Assembly: GCF_000428045.1 (NCBI RefSeq)
Contig: NZ_ATZE01000021.1
Span: 62,001 to 126,000, forward strand
Length of the DNA: 64,000 nt
Direction of reading: 5' to 3'
From: Sedimenticola selenatireducens DSM 17993
GTDB lineage: Bacteria > Pseudomonadota > Gammaproteobacteria > Chromatiales > Chromatiaceae
Shown here: positions 34,892-44,332 of the stretch, piece after piece
Layout of the letters: each line of letters opens with the position of its first letter
Position numbering within the stretch: position 1 is the stretch's first letter
Program-made: the position numbers and the translations under genes
Notes under the pieces: model-generated
What the model was told of the DNA's origin: nothing
The model's database searches: none
What the model saw: the letters and a program-made list of their open reading frames with translations, nothing else

Positions 34892-36301
34892 ATGACTAAT
34901 CAGAAATATGATATTGCCGTTGTTGGTGGAGGGCCAGGTGGATATGTCGCAGCGATCCGGGCAGCGCAATTAGGTAACAAAGTCGCCCTAATTGAAAGGG
35001 AGCACTATGGCGGTATCTGCTTGAACTGGGGCTGCATACCAACAAAGTCTCTGCTTCAGTCTGCGGAAAGATATACCCAAATCAAGAACGCATCTAGCTT
35101 CGGTATTAATGTCACTAACGTCAGTATTGATATTAAAGCCATCGTCGCCCGTTCGCGTGCGATTTCACAAAAGCTGGGCGATGGGGTACGGCATCTATTA
35201 AAGAAAAACAGGGTAGCAACATTTGATGGACACGCGACATTGTTACCAGAGAAACGGCTCAGTGTGACTAGGGCGGATAAAGGTGAAATGATACTGCATG
35301 CCGATAATATCATTATCGCGACTGGTGCAAGAGCAAGAAACGTATCTGGTCTTGAAATAGATCGAGACTACATCTGGAGCTACAAAGAGGCGCTGGTTCC
35401 TGATGAAATTCCTCAAAACTTATTGGTCGTTGGATCTGGTGCAATTGGCATGGAGTTCGCAAGTTTCTTTTTGAAACTAGGCGCTAAGGTAACTGTGGTT
35501 GAAATGTTACCAAAGATCCTTCCAAACGAGGATGACGAAATTTCAGCTTATATGGAAAAGTCACTCGTTAAGCAAGGAATGATAATCTTCACCGATAGCA
35601 ACTTAGGCAAAGTCAAAAGATTGCACAACGGTGTGGAAGTACACATTGAAAGAGGTAATGAAAAATCCACTCATATTTTTGATCGCATCATAAGCGCTGT
35701 GGGAGTCGTTCCAAATACAGAAGAACTGGGGCTCGAGCGTTGTGGAGTCCAACTCGATGAAAATGGATTTATTAAAACAGATTCTCAAGGGCTCACAAGT
35801 TCACCCGGGATATATGCCATCGGTGATGTTGCGGGTGCACCCTGTCTAGCACACAAAGCCAGCCATGAAGGTATTGTCGCGGCCGAAGTTATCAGTGGAA
35901 AAACCAATCACACCAAACCCACCAGGGACAGTATCCCTGGCTGTACCTACTGCCATCCACAAGTAGCTAGCATCGGACTGACAGAACAAAAAGCAAAGGA
36001 ACTGGGGCTAGAGACCAAAATAGGCCGTTTTCCATACTCTGCTAATGGAAAAGCTATGGCCATGGAAGAAAGTGAAGGTCTAATCAAAACCATTTTTGAT
36101 GCCAGGTCAGGTGAACTTCTTGGAGCACACATGGTGGGCGCCGAAGTTACTGAAATGATTCAGGGGTTTGGCATTGCGAAGTCACTGGAAACAACAGAGG
36201 CGGAACTGATGAATACCGTATTTGCACATCCGACACTCTCAGAAATGATGCATGAAGCGGTATTGGACGCATATGAGAGAGCGCTCCACCTCCATAGATG
36301 A
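34892..36301 (+). CDS. bqdS: Dihydrolipoyl dehydrogenase E3, BqdS-like
   Basis: A 469-residue flavoprotein. FAD motif VVGGGPGGYVAAIRAAQLG (about 9-27), redox disulfide in CLNWGCIPTKS (about 43-53), NAD motif VVGSGAIGMEFASFF (about 180-194), the second FAD motif GIYAIGDVAG (about 307-316) and the catalytic His-Glu pair in HPTLSEMMHEA near the C terminus are all intact. It reoxidises the E2 lipoyl group with NAD+. It is the last gene of the yciI-bqdL-voc-bqdM-bqdS operon. Identity as E3 is firm; pathway assignment is from context. Confidence 0.92.
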   Translation: MTNQKYDIAVVGGGPGGYVAAIRAAQLGNKVALIEREHYGGICLNWGCIPTKSLLQSAERYTQIKNASSFGINVTNVSIDIKAIVARSRAISQKLGDGVRHLLKKNRVATFDGHATLLPEKRLSVTRADKGEMILHADNIIIATGARARNVSGLEIDRDYIWSYKEALVPDEIPQNLLVVGSGAIGMEFASFFLKLGAKVTVVEMLPKILPNEDDEISAYMEKSLVKQGMIIFTDSNLGKVKRLHNGVEVHIERGNEKSTHIFDRIISAVGVVPNTEELGLERCGVQLDENGFIKTDSQGLTSSPGIYAIGDVAGAPCLAHKASHEGIVAAEVISGKTNHTKPTRDSIPGCTYCHPQVASIGLTEQKAKELGLETKIGRFPYSANGKAMAMEESEGLIKTIFDARSGELLGAHMVGAEVTEMIQGFGIAKSLETTEAELMNTVFAHPTLSEMMHEAVLDAYERALHLHR

Positions 36302-36516
36302 TGCACGCGTTTGGGCTTTTTTGTACCAGAACATAATGATGTATTAAGCGGCAAAAGGAAGTGTCGTATTTTTCGCGGATTAATCCGGTGAAAATTAAAA
36401 GAGAACCAATATCCGTTTTTTTGGTTTGTGTGATTAGGTAAATATAGGAAATATTTATTTTTATCAGCCTCAAGCAAAACCAGAGAGTTTTGTTTTTAAG
36501 TTACGTGGAGTGGATA

Positions 36517-37398
36517 ATGAATAAATTAATGATTGGAACGGTGCTTTTCGGTCTGTCGTTAAGCGCAAATGCTGGAGGTCACTATGTTCCCGGAGTTGAA
36601 GGCGTAAAAGGGCCGTCGGTGCCACCACCAGGCAACTATTATCTTGGCTACCTGGTAAGGTATGACATTGATGCATTAAAGGCGCCGGGAACGGACGCCG
36701 ACATTCCGGTCAGTAATAAAGGGACAGTCACTGCGATATCAAATCGCTTTGTGCATATTTCAAATACAAAAATATTGGGGGCCGACTACGGAGTTGAAGC
36801 AATCGTTCCAATAATTAACAAAGACTTTAATTTCACTGCCGCTGGCTACGCCAATGAAAAGACCGCTATAGGCGATATTTATGTTGGTCCCGTCGTGCTT
36901 GGTTGGCATGGTGATCGCTGGGATGCAGTAGGTGCAGCAGGTATTTGGCTGGACACAGCAAACAGTGGTGAGCTTGCTTCGGCAGGTGATGGATTTAAAT
37001 CTGTCATGCTGACCGGGGGCGTCACTGCTTATTTGAGTGAGGACAAAAGCCTGTCAGCATCTGGCCTGATGCGATACGAGACGAACTCCGAAAATGATGC
37101 AGGGTTTGAGCCGGGTGATCAAATTACTTTTGAGTGGGGAATAGGTAAAAAAATAAATAGCAATGTGGAAATCGGGTTGGTTGGTTACGATCAGTGGCAA
37201 GTAAGTAAGGATAAGGGGACTGGCTCCACGGCTAACAAATTCAGCAAGCATGCAATCGGTGTAGAGGGGTCTTACTTTTCACCCGCGATTGGTGGAATAC
37301 TCAAAGCCGCATATTATAATGAGTATGATGTAGAAGCTGGCAGTGGCCCGGCACCCACTGGCGATACTATTAGGCTGACCTTCATCAAGCCGTTTTAA
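36517..37398 (+). CDS. Outer membrane channel, MetA-pathway-of-phenol-degradation family
   Basis: A 293-residue predicted beta-barrel. The start is ATG 36517 (MNKLMIGTV) with GGAG seven bases upstream. A signal peptide is cleaved near LSANA-GG. The mature protein alternates short amphipathic strands and ends in Phe (IRLTFIKPF), the usual outer-membrane assembly signal. It resembles the transporter family (PF13557) often encoded in phenol and aromatic catabolic clusters. It probably admits the aromatic substrate through the outer membrane. It is 215 nt after bqdS and followed by a terminator. Confidence 0.8.
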   Translation: MNKLMIGTVLFGLSLSANAGGHYVPGVEGVKGPSVPPPGNYYLGYLVRYDIDALKAPGTDADIPVSNKGTVTAISNRFVHISNTKILGADYGVEAIVPIINKDFNFTAAGYANEKTAIGDIYVGPVVLGWHGDRWDAVGAAGIWLDTANSGELASAGDGFKSVMLTGGVTAYLSEDKSLSASGLMRYETNSENDAGFEPGDQITFEWGIGKKINSNVEIGLVGYDQWQVSKDKGTGSTANKFSKHAIGVEGSYFSPAIGGILKAAYYNEYDVEAGSGPAPTGDTIRLTFIKPF

Positions 37399-37524
37399 AT
37401 GGTATGCGCGGTTAAGGAGTAGTGAAGTTCTATTTAGTGGTTTTCCTAAAAGCACAGTGACCTTTTAGAACACTTCCTTCCAGTCGAATTCACACCGCGC
37501 ATGTTACACTAACCCAGGAAATAG

Positions 37525-37559
37525 CGCCCGAGCAGCCATAAATGCTCGGGCGATTTTTT
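37525..37559 (+). terminator. Rho-independent terminator
   Basis: A perfect 10-bp stem CGCCCGAGCA / TGCTCGGGCG with an 8-nt loop followed by ATTTTTTA. It ends the outer membrane channel transcript, just before the TauE-type gene. Confidence 0.88.
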
Positions 37560-37576
37560 AGTAAGGGGCCATTCTA

Positions 37577-38332
37577 GTGATCGAAGATCCACTTTTCTAT
37601 CTGTGTGCAATTCCAGCCGTACTTATATTTGGTATGTCTAAAGGAGGTTTTGGCGGAGGAATGTCTGTCGTATCGGTACCCCTGATGGCGCTGGTAGTTC
37701 CACCATTCCAAGCCGCTGCGGTACTACTTCCACTACTTGTAGTCATGGATATTGTCGCAATGTGGAGCTTTCGTGGTGAGTGCTCAAAAGACAATTTGAA
37801 GATCATACTGCCCGGTGCAGTCTTGGGTATTCTAGTTGCTACACTTTCATTTCAATATCTTTCAGATGATTTGATAAGGCTACTAATTGGCGTTATTGCA
37901 GTTTCCTTTAGTCTGAACTATTGGCTGAACAAAAAAAGCAGGAAAACAAGAGGAATTAGTAGGATTCGAGGAACATTTTGGGGCGCGCTGTCCGGCTTCA
38001 CGAGTTTTAGCGTTCATTCTGGATTTCCGCCTCTCAGCGTTTATATGCTGCCTCAACAACTAGACAAAACCATTTTAATGGGAACCTTTGCGTGGTTTTT
38101 TGCCGTCGTTAATTTTATCAAATTGATCCCCTATTTCTCGCTTGGTCAATTTGACAGTACCAATATGATGACATCATTAGTGCTCGTTCCACTAGCTCCT
38201 ATCGGTGTTCGACTTGGCTTCTACCTTCTTAATCGCGTCAACGTACGACAAACTTATCAAATACTTTATTTTTTTCTTTTTGTTGTAGGGCTTAACCTCC
38301 TCTACAAAGGCGCCACGGGTATTATCCATTAA
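37577..38332 (+). CDS. TauE/SafE-type (TSUP) membrane permease
   Basis: A 251-residue inner membrane protein with about seven to eight hydrophobic helices. The start is GTG 37577 after AAGGGG. The N-terminal repeat GMSKGGFGGGMSVVSVPLMA (about 19-38) is the hallmark of the TSUP family, and the second repeat contains FTSFSVHSGFPPLSVYMLPQ (about 143-162). Members export sulfite or sulfoacetate or carry small organic anions such as glyoxylate or 2-oxo acids. Here export of acidic end products or import of an organic anion are both possible. It starts 18 nt after a terminator, so it has a separate promoter or depends on read-through. Confidence 0.85.
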   Translation: MIEDPLFYLCAIPAVLIFGMSKGGFGGGMSVVSVPLMALVVPPFQAAAVLLPLLVVMDIVAMWSFRGECSKDNLKIILPGAVLGILVATLSFQYLSDDLIRLLIGVIAVSFSLNYWLNKKSRKTRGISRIRGTFWGALSGFTSFSVHSGFPPLSVYMLPQQLDKTILMGTFAWFFAVVNFIKLIPYFSLGQFDSTNMMTSLVLVPLAPIGVRLGFYLLNRVNVRQTYQILYFFLFVVGLNLLYKGATGIIH

Positions 38333-38751
38333 TCTATGTTGAAAAAATGCGAAAGAACCCGTAGGGAACCATGTGGTAACTGGCGGATTCCAGTATCTCG
38401 ACCAATGATTGAGATTGCTATTGCGTAGTTTGGTAAAGTTTTAAATTGAGTTGCTATTCCAGACGAACATGGACATCCGCAGAATAATCCTATTACTCCT
38501 ATTGTCTTTTGTTTGCGCTGAAAGAAATAATTCCTGCATCGGGAACTTCACAATCGTCTTGTGATTTTTTAGTCACCTTGCAGTTATCTGCGATCTGCAT
38601 ATAAATGCGGTAGGCTATAGATTTGAGCAATATGGCAATGCTCCAAGCGACGTCACTGACCACTTTTCGCTCAACCTTGGGACACTCATAAGTCTGGATT
38701 TACTCAGTAAGTGAGACAGATGACGTCAGAGGACAAGTACACGCCATTTAC
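38333..38751. other. Intergenic region between TSUP and marR genes
   Basis: 419 AT-rich nt between convergent genes. I see no clear terminator with T tract, no promoter consensus and no credible gene. A 31-codon frame at 38469 with a hydrophobic start is too short to credit. Confidence 0.3.
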
Positions 38752-39222
38752 CTAAACAACGAAATCTTTGCTATACATGGACAAACAACGCTTAAGGACT
38801 TGGTAATCCTTCATGCCAATTTGGTTCCGCATCTCCTGCTCCGCTTGATAAACTGCGTCCCGAAACGATTCTAACCAGGTTAAACCCTTAGGCGTAAATA
38901 CAATAATGCGGGCACGCCCGTCACTCGGGTCTGGAAGCTTTTCAACCATCCCCATCGTCTCCAGTTGGCTGACTAATTGCGCCATAGACTGTTTTGTGAT
39001 GTTAGCTCGGCGTGCCAGTTCAGTAAGACGCGTACCTTCAAGATCTAGGTTGCGGGTCAGGTTGACATGTGTAATTCGCGTTTCAGTATGCCCTGACTCC
39101 GCCAATATATTTATTACACGGGATTCGAACCTACTGACCGTATTATTTAGCAACCTACCGATGTTTTCCCGTCGCCATTGAGTTCCAAGTACGGGTGGTG
39201 TGATTTCAAGTTTATTTGTCAT
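38752..39222 (-). CDS. MarR-family transcriptional regulator
   Basis: A 156-residue winged-helix regulator. The start is set at ATG 39222 (MTNKLEITPP). The DNA-binding core is visible: LDLEGTRLTELARRANITKQ (recognition helix near residue 85), QLVSQLETMGMVEKLPDPSDGRARIIVFTP as wing. It is divergent from the TRAP transporter operon, and the region between holds three copies of a MarR-type palindrome. It probably represses both its own gene and the TRAP operon until an aromatic acid binds, as MarR regulators of aromatic catabolism do. The effector is unknown. Confidence 0.88.
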   Translation of the reverse strand: MTNKLEITPPVLGTQWRRENIGRLLNNTVSRFESRVINILAESGHTETRITHVNLTRNLDLEGTRLTELARRANITKQSMAQLVSQLETMGMVEKLPDPSDGRARIIVFTPKGLTWLESFRDAVYQAEQEMRNQIGMKDYQVLKRCLSMYSKDFVV

Positions 39223-39348
39223 TTTATGCGCTTGTGTTGAACTGTAAAATATTGTTGGGGTTGAGGTACTCAACAAGATCACTACACGCCGTTATCGTTG
39301 CTGAGTCACAGCTCACCATAGACCAATTTTACGATATCACAAAGAAAC

Positions 39349-39406
39349 TTGACTATTTAGTCAGTCTAGCTGACTATATAGTCAGTAAGACTGACTAAAT
39401 AGTCAA
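39349..39406 (+). promoter_or_regulatory. Triple MarR-type operator
   Basis: Three copies of the 12-bp palindrome GACTAWWTAGTC at 39351-39362, 39372-39383 and 39393-39404, exactly 21 bp apart, so all face the same side of the helix. The whole array is itself symmetric: an 18-bp arm (39349-39366) is repeated inverted at 39389-39406. It lies between marR and the TRAP operon. This is the strongest operator-like pattern in the window. Confidence 0.88.
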
Positions 39407-39552
39407 TCTTACTTGGGATGTGAAATCTCATAGCTACCTCTGGAAGTAAGCAACATTGGGTAGAAAACAAGTAGCGGGTCTATCAGGTAAGCATGTCTGC
39501 CTATTGGTCACCCGCGACCTTTAACTATTTTACTGATTTTAAAGGTAAACCA

Positions 39553-40557
39553 ATGAATAAACTTAAGAATACGCTATTAACAGCTTGTTTGCTGACCTTG
39601 GCCCAAGGTGCTCAGGCCGCTGAAGTCAATCTTCGCTTTGTACACTTTTGGCCGGCTCAGTCCGCTATCGGGAAGCACTGGCAGGCTTGGGCAAAGTCCG
39701 TTGAAGCAGTCTCCAATAATCGCATCAAAGTCGAAGTTTATCCTTCTCAAACTCTAGCTAAGGCGCCAAAAATCTATGATGCCGTAATCAGTGGCATCGC
39801 CGATATTGGTGTCACCGCTCAAGGTTATACCGCTAATCGCTTTCCCCTGACCCAGATAGTCGAGTTGCCTGGCCAGACGAAGAGTAGTACCCATGGCTCC
39901 TGTTTAGTTCAGACCTTGCTGGCAGACGGTGCTATCAACCAGGAGTATGACGAAAGCCACCCTCTATTTGTGTTTACCACTGGACCCAACTATCTCCATA
40001 GCAAGGGTAAAGCTGTGCGCACCCCGGACGACCTCAGAGGACTGCGTATCCGCCGCCCCACCGCGGTGGTGTCTGAGCTATTGGCTGATGCAGGCAGTCA
40101 GCCTGTGGGCATGCCTGCTCCACAAACCTATCAATCCATGTCTCGTGGAGTCATCGATGGTGGCATCCTGTCTTGGGAGGGTGCTAAAGCTTTCCGGCTG
40201 AACGATCTAGCAGATCATCATACCGAGTTTAATTTTAATACGTTGTCCCTAGTCATGACTATGAATAAGCAAACCTATAACGGCCTGCCAGACGATCTGC
40301 GTCAGGTGATCGATAATCATGCCGGGCTGACTTGGGCCATCAAAAGTGGCGAAGTGATGGATGCCGAGGACACAGTAGGCCGGGAACAGGCCGTGGCACA
40401 AAATCAGACCATTATTACTATTGAAAATGGGATTAATAACCCTCAGTGGAAAGAATTCGTAGACCGGGCTACCAACAACTACTTGGATCAAGTAGGAGGT
40501 CCTGCACGTAACGTGTATCTCCAGATGCAGAAGTTATCTAAAACCTGCAAGATCTGA
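39553..40557 (+). CDS. dctP: TRAP transporter substrate-binding protein, DctP type
   Basis: A 334-residue periplasmic binding protein. The start is ATG 39553 (MNKLKNTLL), 60 nt inside the longest frame, with AAGG upstream. A signal peptide is cleaved near AQAAEVNLRF. The DctP-type motif DDLRGLRIRRPT (about 158) includes the Arg that normally pairs with a ligand carboxylate. The protein delivers an organic acid to the membrane parts. With a resorcylate-type decarboxylase downstream, a dihydroxybenzoate is a reasonable ligand. It heads the dctP-dctQ-dctM-uspA group controlled by the triple operator. Confidence 0.9.
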   Translation: MNKLKNTLLTACLLTLAQGAQAAEVNLRFVHFWPAQSAIGKHWQAWAKSVEAVSNNRIKVEVYPSQTLAKAPKIYDAVISGIADIGVTAQGYTANRFPLTQIVELPGQTKSSTHGSCLVQTLLADGAINQEYDESHPLFVFTTGPNYLHSKGKAVRTPDDLRGLRIRRPTAVVSELLADAGSQPVGMPAPQTYQSMSRGVIDGGILSWEGAKAFRLNDLADHHTEFNFNTLSLVMTMNKQTYNGLPDDLRQVIDNHAGLTWAIKSGEVMDAEDTVGREQAVAQNQTIITIENGINNPQWKEFVDRATNNYLDQVGGPARNVYLQMQKLSKTCKI

Positions 40558-40558
40558 C

Positions 40559-41077
40559 GTGGTGGGTTTTATGCGAGTGCTGTTTAACACTATCGATTCC
40601 ATAGCGCACTGGATGCACAGGGTGAGTGGTTTATTGCTCATCCTGATGATGGCCGTGGTGGTAGTTGATGTATCCACTCGTACGATTTTTTCTCTCAGCG
40701 AGGGAGGCTTCGATCTCACTTTTCGTGGTGGTATCGAGCTGGTGAGCTTGGGCTTATTGTATTGCATATTGTTATCGATGCCCCACTGTGTGGATAAGGG
40801 ACAGGTTGTGGTCGACCTGTTTACCCAAGGCTTCTCGGCAACTCTACAACAGAGAATCGGTGGCATTTACACATTGGGGTTTGCGGCCTTAGGTTTGGCG
40901 ATGAGCTGGCGTTTCCTGATTGCTTATGAAGACGCGCTAGTGACCCAGGAAGTTTCTCAGGATCTGATACTACCGATGTCGAGAATCTATCTAGTAGTTA
41001 TCGTCGCAACTTTATTCCTCGGCATGCGCAGTTTGCTCGTGGGTATTCGAGATCTGTTGCTAATAACAAATCGGTGA
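40559..41077 (+). CDS. dctQ: TRAP transporter small permease, DctQ type
   Basis: A 172-residue protein with four transmembrane helices, the usual DctQ topology. It may start at GTG 40559, next to the dctP stop, or at ATG 40571 (MRVLFNT). The segment RGGIELVSLGLLYCILLSMP is typical of the second helix region. It pairs with DctM in the membrane. Sequence conservation in this family is low, so the call uses topology and gene order. Confidence 0.88.
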   Translation: MVGFMRVLFNTIDSIAHWMHRVSGLLLILMMAVVVVDVSTRTIFSLSEGGFDLTFRGGIELVSLGLLYCILLSMPHCVDKGQVVVDLFTQGFSATLQQRIGGIYTLGFAALGLAMSWRFLIAYEDALVTQEVSQDLILPMSRIYLVVIVATLFLGMRSLLVGIRDLLLITNR

Positions 41078-41146
41078 AGTGGTTACGACAAATAATGCTT
41101 TACCGCTTTCAGCGGATAAATCCTTAGCTCTAAAAGGTAATGTAAG

Positions 41147-42433
41147 ATGAGTGTTCCTCTAATCGGCCTGGCCTGCATGGCCGGAATGCTGGTGTTTATC
41201 GCCCTGCGTTGCCCTATTGCTTTAGCTATGGCGTTAACAGGGCTGATCGGATTCACCTGGATTGTCGCTTTCGAACCGGCAATGTCGATCCTTGAATCCG
41301 GCCCCTTTGAGGCCCTCAGTAACTATGGGTTCAGCCCCATTCCTATGTTTATTCTGATGGGAGTTTTCGCTTCCAAGGCACGGATGTCGACGGAGCTATT
41401 TAATGCGGCTCGGTCTTCGTTTGGATCTTGGCGCGGAGGTATGGCTTTAGCATCGGTGATTGCGTGCGGGACCTTTTCGGCAATCTCTGGTTCCTCGGTA
41501 GCTACCGCAGCTAGCATGTCCCGAGTGGCGCTTCCCGAGATGAGAAAGCATGGCTATGCTGATTCTTTGGCGACCGGAACGCTAGCAGCAGGCGGAACCC
41601 TGGGGATTATGATTCCCCCTAGTATCGCGTTGCTGCTTTACGCTCTGATCACCGAGCAGTCAGTGGGCAAAATGTTTATGGCTGGCGTCATTCCCGGCCT
41701 ACTAGGGCTGGGGCTTTATTGCGCCACAATCATCATCCTGGTGCACCTGAACCCGGACTTGGCTACGCCTGGACCGTCGACGAATTGGCGAGAAAAAATT
41801 ATCGGTATAGCGGGGTTCGGTCCCTTCATGTTGGTGTTCGCCATCATTATAGGTGGCATCTATATGGGCTTTTTCACGCCCACCGAAGCAGCGGCGATCG
41901 GCGCATTCGTAGCGATGGTTATTGCGTTCTTGCGAGGGATGCGGATGACCGGTTTTCGCGAAGCGGTAGACGAGACCCTGAAACTGTCGGCGATGATTTT
42001 CTTTATGATCCTTGGAGCCGAGATCTTCGGCTACTTCCTATCCGTGTCACGGATCTCATTTTACCTAGCCGAGATGGTTGGCAGCATGGGACTGCCGCCC
42101 TATGCCGTGCTGGCAGCAGTGCTGCTGCTGTTTATTCTGCTGGGGTGTGTGATGGACAGCCTAGCGATGCTATTGCTAACAGTGCCGGTGGTATTTCCGC
42201 TAATTATTGAGGCTGGCTTTGATCCTATCTGGTTTGGCATTGTCGCGGTTATCACAGTGGAGCTGGGTCTAATCACGCCGCCAGTGGGGATGAATGTATT
42301 TGTTATCAAGAGTGTGGCGCCACAGATACCCATCGGTCAGATCTTTAAAGGGGTATTTCCCTTCGTGCTATCCGACGTAGTGCGGCTAGCATTGTTGATC
42401 CTGTTTCCGTCACTGGCCTTGGCGTTGCTCTAA
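41147..42433 (+). CDS. dctM: TRAP transporter large permease, DctM type
   Basis: A 428-residue membrane protein with about twelve helices. Family landmarks are GTFSAISGSSVATAASMSRV (about 106-125), GTLAAGGTLGIMIPPSIALL (about 143-162), GFFTPTEAAAIGA and LITPPVGMNVFVI. These re-entrant loops form the sodium-coupled transport path. The start is ATG 41147, about 70 nt after dctQ. It completes a tripartite importer with the adjacent DctP and DctQ. Confidence 0.92.
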   Translation: MSVPLIGLACMAGMLVFIALRCPIALAMALTGLIGFTWIVAFEPAMSILESGPFEALSNYGFSPIPMFILMGVFASKARMSTELFNAARSSFGSWRGGMALASVIACGTFSAISGSSVATAASMSRVALPEMRKHGYADSLATGTLAAGGTLGIMIPPSIALLLYALITEQSVGKMFMAGVIPGLLGLGLYCATIIILVHLNPDLATPGPSTNWREKIIGIAGFGPFMLVFAIIIGGIYMGFFTPTEAAAIGAFVAMVIAFLRGMRMTGFREAVDETLKLSAMIFFMILGAEIFGYFLSVSRISFYLAEMVGSMGLPPYAVLAAVLLLFILLGCVMDSLAMLLLTVPVVFPLIIEAGFDPIWFGIVAVITVELGLITPPVGMNVFVIKSVAPQIPIGQIFKGVFPFVLSDVVRLALLILFPSLALALL

Positions 42434-42511
42434 GGTCAACCGCCTTGATTAGAGGGTTGGTCAACTTGATAGTGATGAGAAGAATGAAAAAGCCAATGAA
42501 GGAAAAGTAAT

Positions 42512-43012
42512 ATGCTTAATAAACTCAAATGCATTCTTTACGCCTCTGACTTTGGGTCCGATTCACGAAAAGGATTTCGAATGGCAGTGACATTAGCCAG
42601 AACCAATCAGGCTAGGCTGATTTTCATGCATGTAATCGAACCGCTTGGCCAGAGGGAAGAACGGCTTATCAACAGCTACATGACTGAAGCACAGTTCAAG
42701 GCACAGGAATCTGAAGGGATAGAAATAATTCGTGAGGAGATCACAGTACGCATTCAGAAATTCTCTGCTGAAGAGTTACCAGTCGATGATGAATTTTCTC
42801 ATGCACAGCCAGAATGTCGCATCGAACAAGGCAGACCGGCGGAACAGATTATCCGGGTCGCTAAGGAAATCGATGCGGATCTGATTGTTATTGGCACCCG
42901 CACTCATTCGACGCTTAGCCAGATCCTGGTCGGCTCAACGGCGCACCAGATGTTGTTCTGCAGTGACCGACCGGTGCTGGTCGTCCCCATGGAGGGAGAC
43001 CATAACTGCTAA
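42512..43012 (+). CDS. Universal stress protein UspA family
   Basis: A 166-residue single-domain Usp protein. It has the N-terminal strand LYASDFGSDSRKGF, the long helix region, and the nucleotide-binding signature IGTRTHSTLSQILVGSTAHQ (about 129-148), a version of G-x2-G-x9-G(S/T) in which the first Gly region is altered (IGTRTHSTL). UspA genes commonly trail TRAP operons and can bind or regulate the permease. It lies 78 nt after dctM, with GGAA before the ATG. Confidence 0.87.
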   Translation: MLNKLKCILYASDFGSDSRKGFRMAVTLARTNQARLIFMHVIEPLGQREERLINSYMTEAQFKAQESEGIEIIREEITVRIQKFSAEELPVDDEFSHAQPECRIEQGRPAEQIIRVAKEIDADLIVIGTRTHSTLSQILVGSTAHQMLFCSDRPVLVVPMEGDHNC

Positions 43013-43175
43013 CCCAGCTATGCAGTAGGTCATCTTATCTAATTATTTACGTATTCAATTGTTACCACTTCAATTAATAACGGCCTACATCGCTACGATC
43101 CCACAGATCATGGAATAACTTTAGCCTTAAGTTATTTGAATATTGTAACTTCATTTTTTAGATTGGAGAAAATTG

Positions 43176-44123
43176 ATGAAAATTATTGGCATTGAAGAAC
43201 ACTGGATCTCAAAAAAATTCGAATCTTTGTACCCTGCACCAGGAAGACCAGGCAGTGATGCCCCGATTGAGGTTTTGACCGATATCGGCGAGAAACGTAT
43301 CAGCGTATTGGACAAAGTTGGGATTGACCTTCAGGTTCTCGGCCATGGCATGTTCCCTGCAACCAGCGCCACGATCGGCGATATTCAGGCTACCAATGAT
43401 CAGGCTGCAGAGGCCACGTCCAAATACCCAACGCGGCTTGCGGCGTTTGCCGCCCTGCCGCTAGCCAGTGCAACCGATGCAGCTAACGAGCTCGAACGCA
43501 CGGTCATTCAGTATGGATTCAAGGGAGCGATGATTAACGGCACGATTGATGGACAATTTCTCGATCACCCTCGCTTTGAACCACTCCTCGCAAAAGCCGA
43601 AGAGCTTGGAGTTCCTCTTTATCTACATCCGGCGTACCCGGTCCCCTCAGTTAGCGACGTTTATTACAAGGGTGAATTCAGCGACCTCGTCGGGTTCACG
43701 CTCGGATCTACCGCAGCAGGGTGGCATTGGGAAGTCGGTTTGCACGTGCTACGGATGATTGTCGCCGGGGTCTTTGATCGCCATCCGAAACTCCAAATTG
43801 TTATTGGACACCTTGGTGAGCTTATTCCATTCTACTGGGAACGTATTCAATTTTGGCTCGAGCCTAGGGCTGAGGGGCTAAAACTCCCGGTCCGTGAATA
43901 CTTCCCCCGCAATATTCACGTCACGACCAGCGGATACACCACCATTCCTCCCTTACAATTGGCATTGGAAATATTTGGAGCCGATCGGATCATCTTTTCA
44001 GTTGATTATCCTTTCAGCCCAATCGCTCCTGCCGTCAACTGTCTGGAAATAATGCCTGTAAGCGAAGAAGACCGTATAAAAATCGCAAGTGGTAATGTTT
44101 CGAGGTTGCTGAACCTTGACTAA
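43176..44123 (+). CDS. Amidohydrolase-type decarboxylase, gamma-resorcylate decarboxylase-like
   Basis: A 315-residue TIM-barrel enzyme of the ACMSD/gamma-resorcylate decarboxylase family. The start is ATG 43176 with GGAG eight bases upstream. Metal and catalytic residues are at expected places: E8 and H9 region of GIEEHW, H151 (LYLHP), H212 (IGHLGE) and D277 (FSVDYPF). Other family phrases are LAAFAALPL, GFKGAMINGT and HVTTSGY. Such enzymes non-oxidatively decarboxylate 2,6-dihydroxybenzoate, other hydroxybenzoates or orsellinate. Placed after a TRAP importer and in a cargo with a resorcinol-type hydroxylase, it would feed resorcinol into the pathway. The exact hydroxybenzoate is not known. 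Confidence 0.85.
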   Translation: MKIIGIEEHWISKKFESLYPAPGRPGSDAPIEVLTDIGEKRISVLDKVGIDLQVLGHGMFPATSATIGDIQATNDQAAEATSKYPTRLAAFAALPLASATDAANELERTVIQYGFKGAMINGTIDGQFLDHPRFEPLLAKAEELGVPLYLHPAYPVPSVSDVYYKGEFSDLVGFTLGSTAAGWHWEVGLHVLRMIVAGVFDRHPKLQIVIGHLGELIPFYWERIQFWLEPRAEGLKLPVREYFPRNIHVTTSGYTTIPPLQLALEIFGADRIIFSVDYPFSPIAPAVNCLEIMPVSEEDRIKIASGNVSRLLNLD

Positions 44124-44332
44124 TCCACTTGAGAATACCGGTGGATGCACTGGCATTGGTTGGAGGGTTCGTTTGTGTTAATGCCAGCGACATATTAATC
44201 GATTCTGTAATATAGCGTGGACTTGCGGCCTATAAAACTTCAGGCCATACGGATACTGAATCCGATTAGCATTATCTCTACCTATAGATAGATATTGGTA
44301 TAAATAACGCAATTTTGAATAAACTTTAGTGT

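Noticed and set aside
30625-36301. Acetoin dehydrogenase (acoABCL) interpretation of the E1/E2/E3 genes with AcoR-like activators
   Set aside because: The layout with AcoR-like regulators fits superficially, but the E1 subunits are fused, YciI and VOC genes are interleaved, and the sigma-54 regulon includes a transhydroxylase-type Mo enzyme. Acetoin remains a fallback.
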